A stretch of 17,015 nucleotides of DNA from SB21 sp964535295. Lineage in GTDB: Bacteria > CLD3 > SB21. Each line of letters starts with the position of its first letter. Position 1 is the stretch's first letter. A model generated the notes under the pieces. The model was not told the DNA's origin and did not search any database. It saw nothing but the letters and a program-made list of their open reading frames with translations. Below, one piece after another: positions 1 to 8,671 of this stretch. The position numbers and the translations under genes are program-made. Where the stretch lies: contig CAZHUW010000058.1 of the NCBI GenBank assembly GCA_964535295.1, positions 1 through 17,015 of the forward strand. Reading direction: 5' to 3'.

Positions 1-1841
1 AGTTCCTTCAGTTTCAAATTGATCACCGGCTTATAGCGGTTCGCCCAATCTACGAGCTTTGCCTGGTAATAGACATCAAATGCGATTTTTTTATTACCCT
101 TGAGTTCGTAAGCTCTTGCCAGATTTACCAGCGTAAAAACATTTTTTGGCGCCATCTTGTTCGCATCGTCGAGCATGGCGATCGCAAGATCGGCCTGTGC
201 ATGTTTTGCGTACAACTTGGCCTTTCTCACGAGGTAAAAATTATCCAATGATTTGTCTTTGCTTTTGATTCGTGCCGCCAGCTCTATGAAATCTTCATTG
301 CCTGCGTCCAATTTGAGTGCCTGATCGATCGACGCTGCGGCTTTGTCGGCAGCACCGGAGACATATTGCGCAATGGACAGGACGAAGAGGAATTCGGCAT
401 TACCGCTGTTGGAGAACTTCACGGCTGATTCGGCAAGTTCAAGCGCCTTTAGCGGATTACGCTTGGCGCCATCTTTTGCAGACAGGTAGGTCCATGCCAG
501 GCCGTTGTATGCAAAAGCCGCGTTGGGATTGGCTGCGATGGCCGCGTTATATTCCTTGACCGCATCGTCAAATTCTCCCTCCAGCGATAAAAGATCGCCA
601 AGATGCGAATGAGCAAAGGCCGACTTGGGATCCAATCCAAAAGCCTGCTGAAATTCCAATCTGGCTTTTTCATAATTTCCTTTGGCGTAATAGATCTGTC
701 CCAGGAAATCGTGGGAACCCGCGTGTTTTGGATTAAGCTGCAATGCCTTTTTGAAAGCTTCTTCCGCATTGGCGTAATCGCCTTTCTGAAAGTAATCCGT
801 TCCGAGGCCGCGGAATCCGCCGGCGAATTTAGGTTCCAGTTCCACGCTGCGTTTGCGGTAGAAGATCGAGGAATCAAGATTCTTGAATGCTTTGAAAAAA
901 TTACCGGAGAAGGCATCGCCGAGAATGTCGTATGCGTCGTACTGCGTAGGACGAATGGCCACGGCTTTACGTGCCGACTCCATCAGTTTGTCCCTCTCCC
1001 TTAATTCACGGTAGATCAGCGCGAGCGAGACCCATGCGGAACTGAGGTTCTTATCCAGTTTAACGGCTTTCAGACCGAAGTTAAGCGCTTGGTTATAACT
1101 GGATTTTTTTTCTTCGGATTTGAAATTGATATCCTGAATGCGCCCGATCTTCGCATAACATTTGCCCGCGCCCGCATAGGCCAGCGCGTAATTGGAATCT
1201 TGTTTGATCGCAGTGGTGAAAAATTCAACCGCCAGCAGGTAATCCTGCTCCGTGCTGCTTTCTGAATATTGAACAACGCCCTTGATGTACGGTTCGTAGG
1301 CATCAATATTCACGGTGGTCTTGGATGAACCGACCTCTTCATCTTTGGCCGTTTTTTTCCCGAAGCTCACCAGCGCTTTGTTGGCGATCTGGCCGTAGAG
1401 GGCAAAAATATTGTTCATGCCGTATTTGCCTTCTGCAGAATAGGCGTTCTTATCATCGGCTTTACCGGAAGCCACATCGATGAATTTGGCGCTAACCTTA
1501 AGATCCGGTTGTTTGGATTCAAAACTCCCGATAATGATCCGGTCAACTTCCAACTGCGCGGCGACCTCAAGGGCTTTGGCTGCATCCGTCATATCGTTGA
1601 GCTGAAACCCTTTGGCTTTGATAGCTGCCAACACATCCGATCGGTCCACGACCGAGATCGTATTATCATCCGACAGATCGGTATTAAGCGACTCGCAAAA
1701 CCCGTGACTGAGCCAATCCATTTTCGGGTTTCTCAAAGTGTTATTGAACGGGAATACAGCCACACGCAGCTGCGCATCCAGTTCGATGGATCCGGCCAAG
1801 AAAAACACTATAAATATGAATATCGGCTTTCGGAGAAACAT
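1..1841 (-). CDS. Secreted CsgG/FlgO-like TPR protein (C-terminus off the left edge)
   Basis: The reading frame is open from an ATG at 1841 down to base 1 (613 complete codons) with no stop, so the gene is intact but cut by the window edge. An AGGAG sits a few bases before the ATG. Residues 1-23 look like a signal peptide (basic start, FIFIVFFLAG core, then LDAQ). Residues about 25-160 resemble the CsgG/FlgO/TolB-like fold: LRVAVFPF, then a region ending in IIIGSFES and KFIDVASGKAD. From about residue 180 onward there are repeated TPR units, for example SNYALAYAGAGKCYAKIGR and SAFAHSHLGDLLSLEGEFDD. It is a close paralogue of the gene just upstream on the same strand, 56 bases away with no terminator between them, so the two are probably co-transcribed. 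The fold suggests a periplasmic or outer-membrane-associated scaffold; the partner is unknown. The domain reading is by eye. Confidence 0.88.
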   Translation of the reverse strand, partial: MFLRKPIFIFIVFFLAGSIELDAQLRVAVFPFNNTLRNPKMDWLSHGFCESLNTDLSDDNTISVVDRSDVLAAIKAKGFQLNDMTDAAKALEVAAQLEVDRIIIGSFESKQPDLKVSAKFIDVASGKADDKNAYSAEGKYGMNNIFALYGQIANKALVSFGKKTAKDEEVGSSKTTVNIDAYEPYIKGVVQYSESSTEQDYLLAVEFFTTAIKQDSNYALAYAGAGKCYAKIGRIQDINFKSEEKKSSYNQALNFGLKAVKLDKNLSSAWVSLALIYRELRERDKLMESARKAVAIRPTQYDAYDILGDAFSGNFFKAFKNLDSSIFYRKRSVELEPKFAGGFRGLGTDYFQKGDYANAEEAFKKALQLNPKHAGSHDFLGQIYYAKGNYEKARLEFQQAFGLDPKSAFAHSHLGDLLSLEGEFDDAVKEYNAAIAANPNAAFAYNGLAWTYLSAKDGAKRNPLKALELAESAVKFSNSGNAEFLFVLSIAQYVSGAADKAAASIDQALKLDAGNEDFIELAARIKSKDKSLDNFYLVRKAKLYAKHAQADLAIAMLDDANKMAPKNVFTLVNLARAYELKGNKKIAFDVYYQAKLVDWANRYKPVINLKLKE

Positions 1842-1897
1842 ATTTGTACTCCTGTTTCTTATTTTACAAGATTGACAATTTGAGATGTCACGAACTT

Positions 1898-3751
1898 CTA
1901 TTTCATCAACTTCGCATATTTATTGGTCTTGTCCAATTTGCGCGCCTGCTCCATTTTTTCATCGGCTTTGGCCTTATCACCTGCTTTGGAATAAGCTTTG
2001 GCAAGACTGATAAGCGTGGGCACATATTCGGAATTTAGACGATAGGCTTCTTCCAATTCTTTTACTGCCTCAAGAGTTTTGTTATGTTTTAAAAAAGAAT
2101 TGCCGCGGTTCAGTATATAAATATATTCGCTGTTCTTTTCTTTGGCCGTAAAGCGCGCCAACGCATCCTGGTAACCGAGGTGATCCGGATCCAATGATAA
2201 AGCTTGTTTGATATAGCTTACTGCGGTGTCTATGAACGCTTTATTCCTTTTGCTGGCCGCAAAATAGGATTCCGACGCAACGTATAAATATTCGGCATTT
2301 TTGAAATTGGTATATCCGACGGCCGATACGCTGTACTCGATCGATTTGCCTGCATTACGGAATTTCTGGTCTTTTGCTGTAAGGTACATCCAAGCCAGGC
2401 TGTTATATGAATACGCGGCGTTCGGATTAATTTCGATGGCATACGTGTATTTCAGGAACGCTTCGTTATAATTCTCTTCAAGAAAGAGTACGTCTGCAAG
2501 ATGTGTGTAGCCGAATGCCGATTTGGGATCGAGCATGATCTTTTGATAGAATTCCTGTTTTGCACCGTCAAAATTACCTTTCTGGAAATAGACTTGTCCC
2601 AGCAGATCGTGTCCGCCCGAATGTCTTGGAAGAATCTCAACGGCTTTTTGGAAAGAGGTCTCGGCGTTGTTCAGGTCCCCGTTGGCGAGATAATCGGTTC
2701 CAAGCCCGCGGTAGCCTGCCGCAAACTTAGGTTCGATCTCAACGCTTTTTTTACGAAAATAAATGGCTGAATCGAGATTTTGAAAATCCGGAAAGAAATT
2801 CTTTGTGTACGCATCGGCTAAAATGTCGTAAGCTTCATATTCAGACGATTTGATCGAGATGGCTTTTTTTGCGGCATTGATCAGTTTGTCGCGCTGCCTG
2901 AGTTCGCGGTAGATCAATGCGAGCGCCGTCCAGGCGGAACTGAGTTCGTTATTGAGTTTCACGGCTTTGGAACCGTTCTTGGCCGCATTCTGGTAATCGG
3001 CCACTTTTTCGTCAAGTTTAAAGCTGATCTCTTTCAAACGACCGAGTTTGGCATACGATTTTGCCAGACCGGTATAGGCGAGGGCGTAATTGGGATCTTT
3101 TTCCAGCGATTTATTGAAAAGATCAATCGCTTCTTTATATTCTTTTTCCGTTCCGCTGGAGGAGTACATTACAACGCCTTTGATATAGCTTTCATAGGCC
3201 TCGATATCTGCCGTTCCTTTGGTGGAAGAGGCGATCTTCCCTTTTTCAGCCTGCGAAGCCGTAATACCGAAGCTCAGGAGCGCCTGTTCCACGATCTGAT
3301 TGTATATGTCGAATACTTTGTTTAGATCGTTCTCGGCTGCAAAAATATGTTTACGGTCCACTTCGCCGGTACTGACGTCCACAAAACGCGCATTGACTTT
3401 GATCTTTTGGCCGAAAGCCTGGAAACTTCCGATCAGCATTTTTTCAGCGCCCAGAACTTTACCGACGGTAACGGCTTTGGTCTCATCCGAAAGATCACTG
3501 AGTTGCAGATCCTGTTCCTTTACGATTGAATTGAACTGCGACCGTTCGATAATGATCACCGAGTTGACCTCGCTCAATCCGGTGGTGAGAGTCTCACTGA
3601 ACCCGTTACAGAGCCAATCGTATTCGGCGTTTTTTGTAATGTTCTCAAAGGGTGGAATCGCAACGCGTGTTTGAGCGGGTAAAAAAGGGACCGTGGATAG
3701 AACCGCTAATGCCGCCGCAAAGACCATGAATTGAACAAAGAACGAACGCAT
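1898..3751 (-). CDS. Secreted CsgG/FlgO-like TPR protein, complete paralogue
   Basis: This is a 617-residue protein. The frame extends upstream to 3865, but the ATG at 3751 is preferred: it has GGAG seven bases before it and begins a good signal peptide (MRSFFVQFMVFAAALAVLS, ending near LPAQ at residue 27). The mature part opens with TRVAIPPFEN, a typical start of CsgG/FlgO/TolB-like domains. That domain runs to about residue 160 with MLIGSFQAFGQKIKVNARF and FVDVSTGEVDRK. The rest is a run of TPR units such as PNYALAYTGLAKSYAKLGR, KFAAGYRGLGTDYLANGD and SAFGYTHLADVLF, ending at KYAKLMK. The paralogue downstream matches along its whole length, with blocks such as LALIYREL and RGLGTDY shared. 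A periplasmic protein-protein interaction role is inferred. No enzymatic domain is visible. Confidence 0.9.
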   Translation of the reverse strand: MRSFFVQFMVFAAALAVLSTVPFLPAQTRVAIPPFENITKNAEYDWLCNGFSETLTTGLSEVNSVIIIERSQFNSIVKEQDLQLSDLSDETKAVTVGKVLGAEKMLIGSFQAFGQKIKVNARFVDVSTGEVDRKHIFAAENDLNKVFDIYNQIVEQALLSFGITASQAEKGKIASSTKGTADIEAYESYIKGVVMYSSSGTEKEYKEAIDLFNKSLEKDPNYALAYTGLAKSYAKLGRLKEISFKLDEKVADYQNAAKNGSKAVKLNNELSSAWTALALIYRELRQRDKLINAAKKAISIKSSEYEAYDILADAYTKNFFPDFQNLDSAIYFRKKSVEIEPKFAAGYRGLGTDYLANGDLNNAETSFQKAVEILPRHSGGHDLLGQVYFQKGNFDGAKQEFYQKIMLDPKSAFGYTHLADVLFLEENYNEAFLKYTYAIEINPNAAYSYNSLAWMYLTAKDQKFRNAGKSIEYSVSAVGYTNFKNAEYLYVASESYFAASKRNKAFIDTAVSYIKQALSLDPDHLGYQDALARFTAKEKNSEYIYILNRGNSFLKHNKTLEAVKELEEAYRLNSEYVPTLISLAKAYSKAGDKAKADEKMEQARKLDKTNKYAKLMK

Positions 3752-4037
3752 ACAAGTCTCCGTTTCTTGATGTTTGTATAAATTCAGATACTTATATTTG
3801 ATGGCAAGATTTGAATCAAAATGAATTGTGCAAGCAAGGTACGTTAAATATCGGGTGATTTTCAAGATAAAAACTTTGAAAGGACGGTTTTATTGTAAAA
3901 AAGTTTGGATGAACTGCACCGCATTCTACCATTGAATTTCAGAACATAAATTGATTACATTAATCCGGCTTATCCGGCCAAAGCTTCAATTTATATTTAT
4001 TCCTTTTAAATCACGATTCTTACGTTAAAGACACGTT
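3752..4037. other. Divergent intergenic region
   Basis: This 286-base AT-rich spacer separates the minus-strand TPR gene from the plus-strand carrier fusion. It holds the promoter proposed at 3791-3819. A short direct repeat of TCCGGC/TCCGGC-like bases lies at about 3963-3979. I found no convincing plus-strand promoter, no hairpin terminator and no additional ORF with a good start. Confidence 0.6.
3791..3819 (-). promoter_or_regulatory. Sigma-70-like promoter for the TPR gene pair
   Basis: On the minus strand TTGATT (3814-3819) and TATAAG (3791-3796) are separated by exactly 17 bases. Transcription would start near 3784, giving a leader of about 33 bases before the ATG at 3751. The position supports the shorter start of the TPR gene, because the longer frame would begin upstream of this promoter. 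The call rests on sequence match only. Confidence 0.45.
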
Positions 4038-7000
4038 ATGCGAGACAGGATTATAGGGCTCCCCGTACAGAATATTTTATCGGTTGAAAAAGGCGAATAC
4101 GGCAAGACCTTCCTCCTTTTTTTGTATCTTTTCTTCATGACGGCGGCTACGATTATCGGGCGTACGGCTGCGGATACGCTGTTTCTGAGTAAATTCGATG
4201 TCACGAAATTATCTTACATGTATCTGGCCATTTCGATTTCGTTAAGCCTCTTCGGACTTTTATATCACCGCATTGTGGATCGATTTCGGAAAGACCGCCT
4301 GACTTACGTTGTGACGTCATGTCTTATCCTTATCGTTCTGGCATCACGCTGGGCGCTCAATATTGAAATGCCGATGATTTACCCACTCGTGTATGTAGGG
4401 TTTGAAGCTTTCAATTTCCTGCTCATACTGCAATTCTGGACCTTTACCAATGACATTCTCGACACGCGTCAAGCGAAGCGGCTTCTGGGTATCATTGGCA
4501 GCGCGGGCATCCTCGGCGGCATGGTGAGCGGATTCAGCATCAAAAGTATCGTGCACCAGATCGGCATGTACAATCTTGTCTACCTTTATGCCGGCGGCAT
4601 GCTGCTGTGCATGCTGATGGTCCGGATCATATCGGGCCGTGAACGCGCGGCACTGGAGGAGACCGAACAGGTTCCGGTCGAACGCAAAAAGAAAACCAGG
4701 GAACCGCGAAGTATACGCGGGATCTTTCATCTTAAACTGATCGTGATCACCGTCAGCATCATTACGATGGTGCTCATTTTTATCGATTACCAATTTAAAC
4801 TCATTCTGACCCAGCATTATAAGAATGAGGAATTGGCGGCATTTTTGGGTCAGTTCTATGGATATACCGGCATCATCGCGCTGTTTTTTCAGTTCTTCAT
4901 CAGCTCTAAAATATTATCGAAACTCGGAATCCTTGTTTCACTGCTTATTTTGCCGGTTTTCCTGCTGATCAGTTCGGCGACGTTCATTTTTGCGCCTTTC
5001 ATACCGACGGAATTGTATCTCGGTTCGGTAACTTTATACGTGATCCCGTTATTGTGGGCCGCCGTATTCGCAAAATCGAGCGACAAGATATTCAGCGATA
5101 CGATCTATTCTTCTGCGAGCCAACTGATGTATGTTCCGATCCATGCGGAAATTCGCGGCCGCGCGAAAGTATTTGTCGACGGTATCATGAAACCTCTTTC
5201 GAAAGGGTTCGGCGCCGTTCTGCTGATCCTGTCAGCGCAGTTCTTTCCCGTTCCGGTGGAAGACATCAGTTACGTCGTGGTCGCTCTCCTGATCGTATGC
5301 ATTGCCACGATGTTCATGGTAAAGAACGAATACGTACGGTCGCTTTTTTCAACGCTTAAAACAAGCCAGATCGACTTCAGGGATATCAATTTCAATGTGT
5401 CCGACAGTTCGGCGATCAAGATCCTGGTGGACGGGCTGGAGAGCGGCGATGAACGACAGATACTGTATTGCCTTGAGGCGCTAAAAAACATCGAAGGATT
5501 TTATTTACTGCCTCATCTTCTGAATCTGCTGAACAGTCCATCGTCCCGTGTGCGCGTTGAAGCCTTACGTATTTTGCAGACGGTCAAGCCGCGCGATGCG
5601 AAGCCCGACATTGTGCGCATGCTGGAAGATGAAGATACGCAGGTCAAGGTACAGGCGATCCTGACCCTGTCGGCGTACGGGGATGATGAGCAATTGAAGA
5701 AGATCCTGGCCTTCCTGCTGGATGAAAATGCCGAGATCAAAGGCGCCGCCATTTCCGGCCTGATGGAATATTACGGTATCGACGGTATCTTTTATTCTGT
5801 GGATATTTTCAAACAGATGATGGACAGCGTCCGCGTCAGCGACCGCAAAGAAGTTGCCCGCATTCTCGGCCGGATCGGCGTAAAGAATTTCCACAAACCT
5901 CTGATCAAACTGCTGGAAGATCACTCAAAAGAAGTACAACTTGCCGCCATCGAATCTGCTGAAAGAATTCAGGTGCCCGACCTTATTCCAAACCTTATAA
6001 AAAAATTAAAACAAAAAGAGACCCGCCATAAGGCCATCGAAGCTTTGTCGGCTTATAATCACGAAGATGTTGTTCCGGCTCTTAAAATCTATTTGGAATT
6101 CAGCGACCGCTACCGGGAGATCAGTATTTATGTTCCGCGCGTATTCGAACTCATGGCATCCCAGGAATGCGCGGATATTCTTATCAGCAATTACGGGCAT
6201 GCCAATCCGTACCTGCGAGCTAAGATGCTCGATTCGCTTGCGAAAATTAAATTCCGCCTGCGCGACCTGGAGATCGATACGGGTCGAATAGAAGGCTTGA
6301 TCATGAATGAGATCCATGAATATATGTTTTTTGTTCGCGCCGTAGGCACGTTACGCGCCTACGAAGGTATCGCGATCCTGATGGAATCTATTCAAAACGT
6401 ACGGAATCAGATCCTTGAACGCGTTTTTAAACTGCTGGCATTCGTTTATGATTCCAAGACCATGACCACCGTTTACAGGAATTTGTTAGGCGAGGACCGG
6501 CGAACACGCGCGAATGCGATCGAAGTGCTCGATAATATGCTTACCGGAACGATGCGTACGGCGGTGGTGGATGTGGTCAATTTGAGTTTTATGGCGGAAA
6601 AAGTAGAACGAAAAAATTCAGGCCAGTTCTTTGACGTATTGACCCATTTGTTCAAGAAAGAGTACGATTGGATCCGTATGGTGATCGAGTTCATTTCTAC
6701 CTCGCCAAAGCTTGAGGAGATCGATAGGAACCTGATGTTCGGTTTACGCAAGATCGTTCAGGAGACATCCGTCGGATACGACCGGAAAGAACTGGTTAAT
6801 ACGATTCAAAAGGTAGCTATCTTAAAGAAGGTCAATTTCTTTTCAGGTCTGTCCGGAGAATATCTGTCGACGATCGCGATGAATATGAAAGCCGTTAAAT
6901 GCGCAGCCGGAACCGCGGTTTTCCGTGAAGGCGACGCAGGCGATTCATTCTATATTGTGATCAAAGGAAAAGTGCTCGTACATAAAGGGGAAACGCGGAT

Positions 7001-7706
7001 ACTGGAACTGGAAGGCGGGCAGGTATTTGGAGAAATGGCCATTTTGGACAATGAAAAACGATCGGCTTCCGTCACGGCCGTGGAAGATACCGTATTATTC
7101 AAACTGGAATCCGATACTTTTTATGACATTATCGCCGAGAAGATCGAGATCGCCAAGGGCATTATCCGTATGCTCACGGCGCGTCTGCGTATGCAGATCG
7201 CCAAGGTTGCAGGCAGCGCCAAGGCAGATAAACAGGATTTCACAGCAGACGATATCGAGATGGAGTCGGCCGGATCGACGCAGTTGGACAGCGAATCATT
7301 ACTTAAACGCGTATTGATCCTGAAAGATATCGATCTGTTTGCGAGCCTTTCCGACGAAGACACGATCCTGTTAGCCAATATCATTGAAGAAGTGTCTTTC
7401 AAGAAAGGCCAGGATATTTTCAAAGAAGGCGATCCGGGCGAAGCGATGTACGGTATCAGCCAGGGCGCCGTGCTGGTTCACCGGGGCAATACGGAGCTCG
7501 CCGTCCTGCGCAACAAAGAGTACTTCGGTGAAATGGCCGTTTTGGACAATGAACCGCGTTCCGCAACCGTCACGGCGCTGAAAGATACGACGCTGCTCAA
7601 ATTATCCTCGGATGATTTTTATTCGCTGCTTTTTGACAAGATTGAGATCACCAAAAGTATTTTTGCCGTGCTGGTGAGACGCCTGAGAGAAACCAGTGCC
7701 AAATAA
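4038..7706 (+). CDS. Npt1/Npt2-like (ATP/ADP-translocase/MFS) carrier fused to HEAT repeats and two cNMP-binding domains
   Basis: This is a 1222-residue fusion. Residues about 20-430 hold roughly 12 hydrophobic helices with features of the bacterial nucleotide-carrier-like MFS group: GRTAADTLFLSKFD at 41-54, YMYLAISISLSL, and GIIGSAGILGGMVSGF at 151-166. Residues about 450-870 are alpha-helical HEAT-type repeats (RVRVEALRILQTVKPRDA, VKVQAILTLSAYGDD, VQLAAIESAERIQVPDL). Residues about 925-1050 and 1090-1222 are two cNMP-binding domains, each with a phosphate-binding cassette: FGEMAILDNEKRSA (997-1010) and FGEMAVLDNEPRSA (1163-1176). Both keep the Glu and the ligand-phosphate Arg (R1008, R1174). 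The likely arrangement is a membrane protein whose cytoplasmic tail senses cyclic nucleotide. The transported substrate is unknown, and the carrier may have become a receptor. The start has no clear Shine-Dalgarno. trpF-like follows nine bases after the stop. Confidence 0.88.
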   Translation: MRDRIIGLPVQNILSVEKGEYGKTFLLFLYLFFMTAATIIGRTAADTLFLSKFDVTKLSYMYLAISISLSLFGLLYHRIVDRFRKDRLTYVVTSCLILIVLASRWALNIEMPMIYPLVYVGFEAFNFLLILQFWTFTNDILDTRQAKRLLGIIGSAGILGGMVSGFSIKSIVHQIGMYNLVYLYAGGMLLCMLMVRIISGRERAALEETEQVPVERKKKTREPRSIRGIFHLKLIVITVSIITMVLIFIDYQFKLILTQHYKNEELAAFLGQFYGYTGIIALFFQFFISSKILSKLGILVSLLILPVFLLISSATFIFAPFIPTELYLGSVTLYVIPLLWAAVFAKSSDKIFSDTIYSSASQLMYVPIHAEIRGRAKVFVDGIMKPLSKGFGAVLLILSAQFFPVPVEDISYVVVALLIVCIATMFMVKNEYVRSLFSTLKTSQIDFRDINFNVSDSSAIKILVDGLESGDERQILYCLEALKNIEGFYLLPHLLNLLNSPSSRVRVEALRILQTVKPRDAKPDIVRMLEDEDTQVKVQAILTLSAYGDDEQLKKILAFLLDENAEIKGAAISGLMEYYGIDGIFYSVDIFKQMMDSVRVSDRKEVARILGRIGVKNFHKPLIKLLEDHSKEVQLAAIESAERIQVPDLIPNLIKKLKQKETRHKAIEALSAYNHEDVVPALKIYLEFSDRYREISIYVPRVFELMASQECADILISNYGHANPYLRAKMLDSLAKIKFRLRDLEIDTGRIEGLIMNEIHEYMFFVRAVGTLRAYEGIAILMESIQNVRNQILERVFKLLAFVYDSKTMTTVYRNLLGEDRRTRANAIEVLDNMLTGTMRTAVVDVVNLSFMAEKVERKNSGQFFDVLTHLFKKEYDWIRMVIEFISTSPKLEEIDRNLMFGLRKIVQETSVGYDRKELVNTIQKVAILKKVNFFSGLSGEYLSTIAMNMKAVKCAAGTAVFREGDAGDSFYIVIKGKVLVHKGETRILELEGGQVFGEMAILDNEKRSASVTAVEDTVLFKLESDTFYDIIAEKIEIAKGIIRMLTARLRMQIAKVAGSAKADKQDFTADDIEMESAGSTQLDSESLLKRVLILKDIDLFASLSDEDTILLANIIEEVSFKKGQDIFKEGDPGEAMYGISQGAVLVHRGNTELAVLRNKEYFGEMAVLDNEPRSATVTALKDTTLLKLSSDDFYSLLFDKIEITKSIFAVLVRRLRETSAK

Positions 7707-7715
7707 ATCCGCCGT

Positions 7716-8381
7716 ATGGAACCAGTAAAGATACCAAGAATAAAAATATGCTGTATCCAATCCGTTGACGAGGCCCGGATGGCTGTTCGTGCCGGTGCAT
7801 CGGCTTTGGGACTGGTTTCAAAAATGCCAAGCGGCCCCGGGGTTATATCCGAAGAAAAGATCGCCGAAATCGCCGCTTTGGCTCCACCGGCAGTTGCTAC
7901 GTTTTTACTGACAAGTTTACAGGAGACGGACCAGATCATCGCGCAGCATCGCCGCTGCCGAACGAACACGATACAACTCTGCGACCGCCTTACTAAAGGT
8001 ATTCATGCGGAATTGATTCAGGCGCTGCCGGGGATCAAAATAGTTCAGGTGATCCATGTGACGGGAAACGAGTCCCTCTCGGAAGCGGTTGAAGTTGCAC
8101 CGAACGTGCACGGGTTACTGTTGGATTCCGGGAATCAAAAACTGGTAGTAAAAGAGCTTGGCGGTACGGGCCGGACGCACAATTGGGAGATCAGCCGTAA
8201 AATATGTGAAAGCGTGAAAGTGCCCGTTTTTCTCGCCGGCGGATTAAATCCGGCTAATGCGGCTGAAGCATTTCGACAGGTCGGGCCGTTTGGGCTGGAC
8301 ATCTGCAGCGGCGTGCGAACGGACGGGAAGCTGGATGAGCAGAAACTGTTAGCTTTTTTCTCGGCAGTTTCAGGCGCTTGA
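7716..8381 (+). CDS. Phosphoribosylanthranilate isomerase-like protein (divergent TrpF)
   Basis: This 221-residue protein is the usual length for TrpF, which converts N-(5'-phosphoribosyl)anthranilate to its deoxyribulose form in tryptophan synthesis using a (beta/alpha)8 barrel. The catalytic Cys matches C12 (RIKICC, normally KICG) and the catalytic Asp matches D137 (GLLLDS). The phosphate-binding parts are present: GGTGRTHNW at 149-157, LAGGLNP at 173-179 and DICSGVR at 195-201. Differences from typical TrpF are KICC for KICG, IQLCD where VQLHG is usual, and PSGPGVIS where SPRYVS is usual. No other trp gene is in view. The gene starts nine bases after the carrier fusion and lacks a Shine-Dalgarno, so translation may be coupled. 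It could be the organism's TrpF or a paralogue with another ligand, so I give no symbol. Confidence 0.85.
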   Translation: MEPVKIPRIKICCIQSVDEARMAVRAGASALGLVSKMPSGPGVISEEKIAEIAALAPPAVATFLLTSLQETDQIIAQHRRCRTNTIQLCDRLTKGIHAELIQALPGIKIVQVIHVTGNESLSEAVEVAPNVHGLLLDSGNQKLVVKELGGTGRTHNWEISRKICESVKVPVFLAGGLNPANAAEAFRQVGPFGLDICSGVRTDGKLDEQKLLAFFSAVSGA

Positions 8382-8408
8382 AGAAGTCTCAACCATAAAG
8401 ACTAAAAG

Positions 8409-8438
8409 AAAAGGGAAATGTGTTAACATTCCCCTTTT
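8409..8438. terminator. Bidirectional intrinsic terminator
   Basis: The arms AAAAGGGAAATG (8409-8420) and CATTCCCCTTTT (8427-8438) pair except for one A/C mismatch, around the loop TGTTAA. A T-run follows the stem on the plus strand and an A-run precedes it, so it can serve both strands. It lies between the convergent ends of the trpF-like gene and the DUF2892 gene. Confidence 0.8.
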
Positions 8439-8445
8439 TTAAATA

Positions 8446-8637
8446 TTAGGCCTGTGTCGTTTTGTCCGTGCTGATTTTAAAAGGAACATACGCGGGACAC
8501 CAGCGAAGCGTACCGGTAAGCAACGGTAGGATTCCGATCGCACCCCACCATGATTGATAAACAAATCCGATGGCAATCAGTACCAGTCCGGCGATGATAC
8601 GAACCAGCCTGTCAGTTTTTCCTACATTACATTGCAT
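8446..8637 (-). CDS. DUF2892/YgaP-like small membrane protein
   Basis: This is a 63-residue protein. The frame is open from an ATG at 8652, but the ATG at 8637 is chosen because GAGGAG lies eight or so bases before it and because the family begins with M-x-x-N-V-G. The opening MQCNVGKTDRLVRIIAGL matches the DUF2892 pattern of N-V-G, D-R and an R-I-x-x-G-hydrophobic helix. It has two transmembrane helices (about 13-30 and 34-48) and a short polar tail. The domain is the membrane part found in YgaP, fused there to rhodanese, and as a stand-alone gene in sulfur and redox clusters. Here it is the last gene of a thioredoxin/OsmC/DUF302 cluster. Its precise function is unknown. Confidence 0.85.
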   Translation of the reverse strand: MQCNVGKTDRLVRIIAGLVLIAIGFVYQSWWGAIGILPLLTGTLRWCPAYVPFKISTDKTTQA

Positions 8638-8671
8638 GTTAAGTCTCCTCATTAGGTTGTGGGTGTCCGTT

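Noticed and set aside
449..916. 155-codon open frame on the minus strand
   Set aside because: It lies out of frame inside the secreted TPR gene at 1-1841, whose own frame is open throughout and shows clear repeats. The composition is unprotein-like.
1842..1897. Possible promoter or terminator between the two TPR genes
   Set aside because: Only 56 bases, with no hairpin. A TTGACA-like stretch exists only on the opposite strand, pointing into the upstream gene; co-transcription is simpler.
3752..3865. Upstream 38-codon extension of the complete TPR gene
   Set aside because: It would hide the signal peptide, and the promoter-like elements at 3791-3819 lie within it. The ATG at 3751 has a good GGAG.
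4344..4817. 157-codon antisense frame
   Set aside because: It is a His/Asp-rich shadow of the carrier domain on the other strand, without a Shine-Dalgarno or a recognisable domain.
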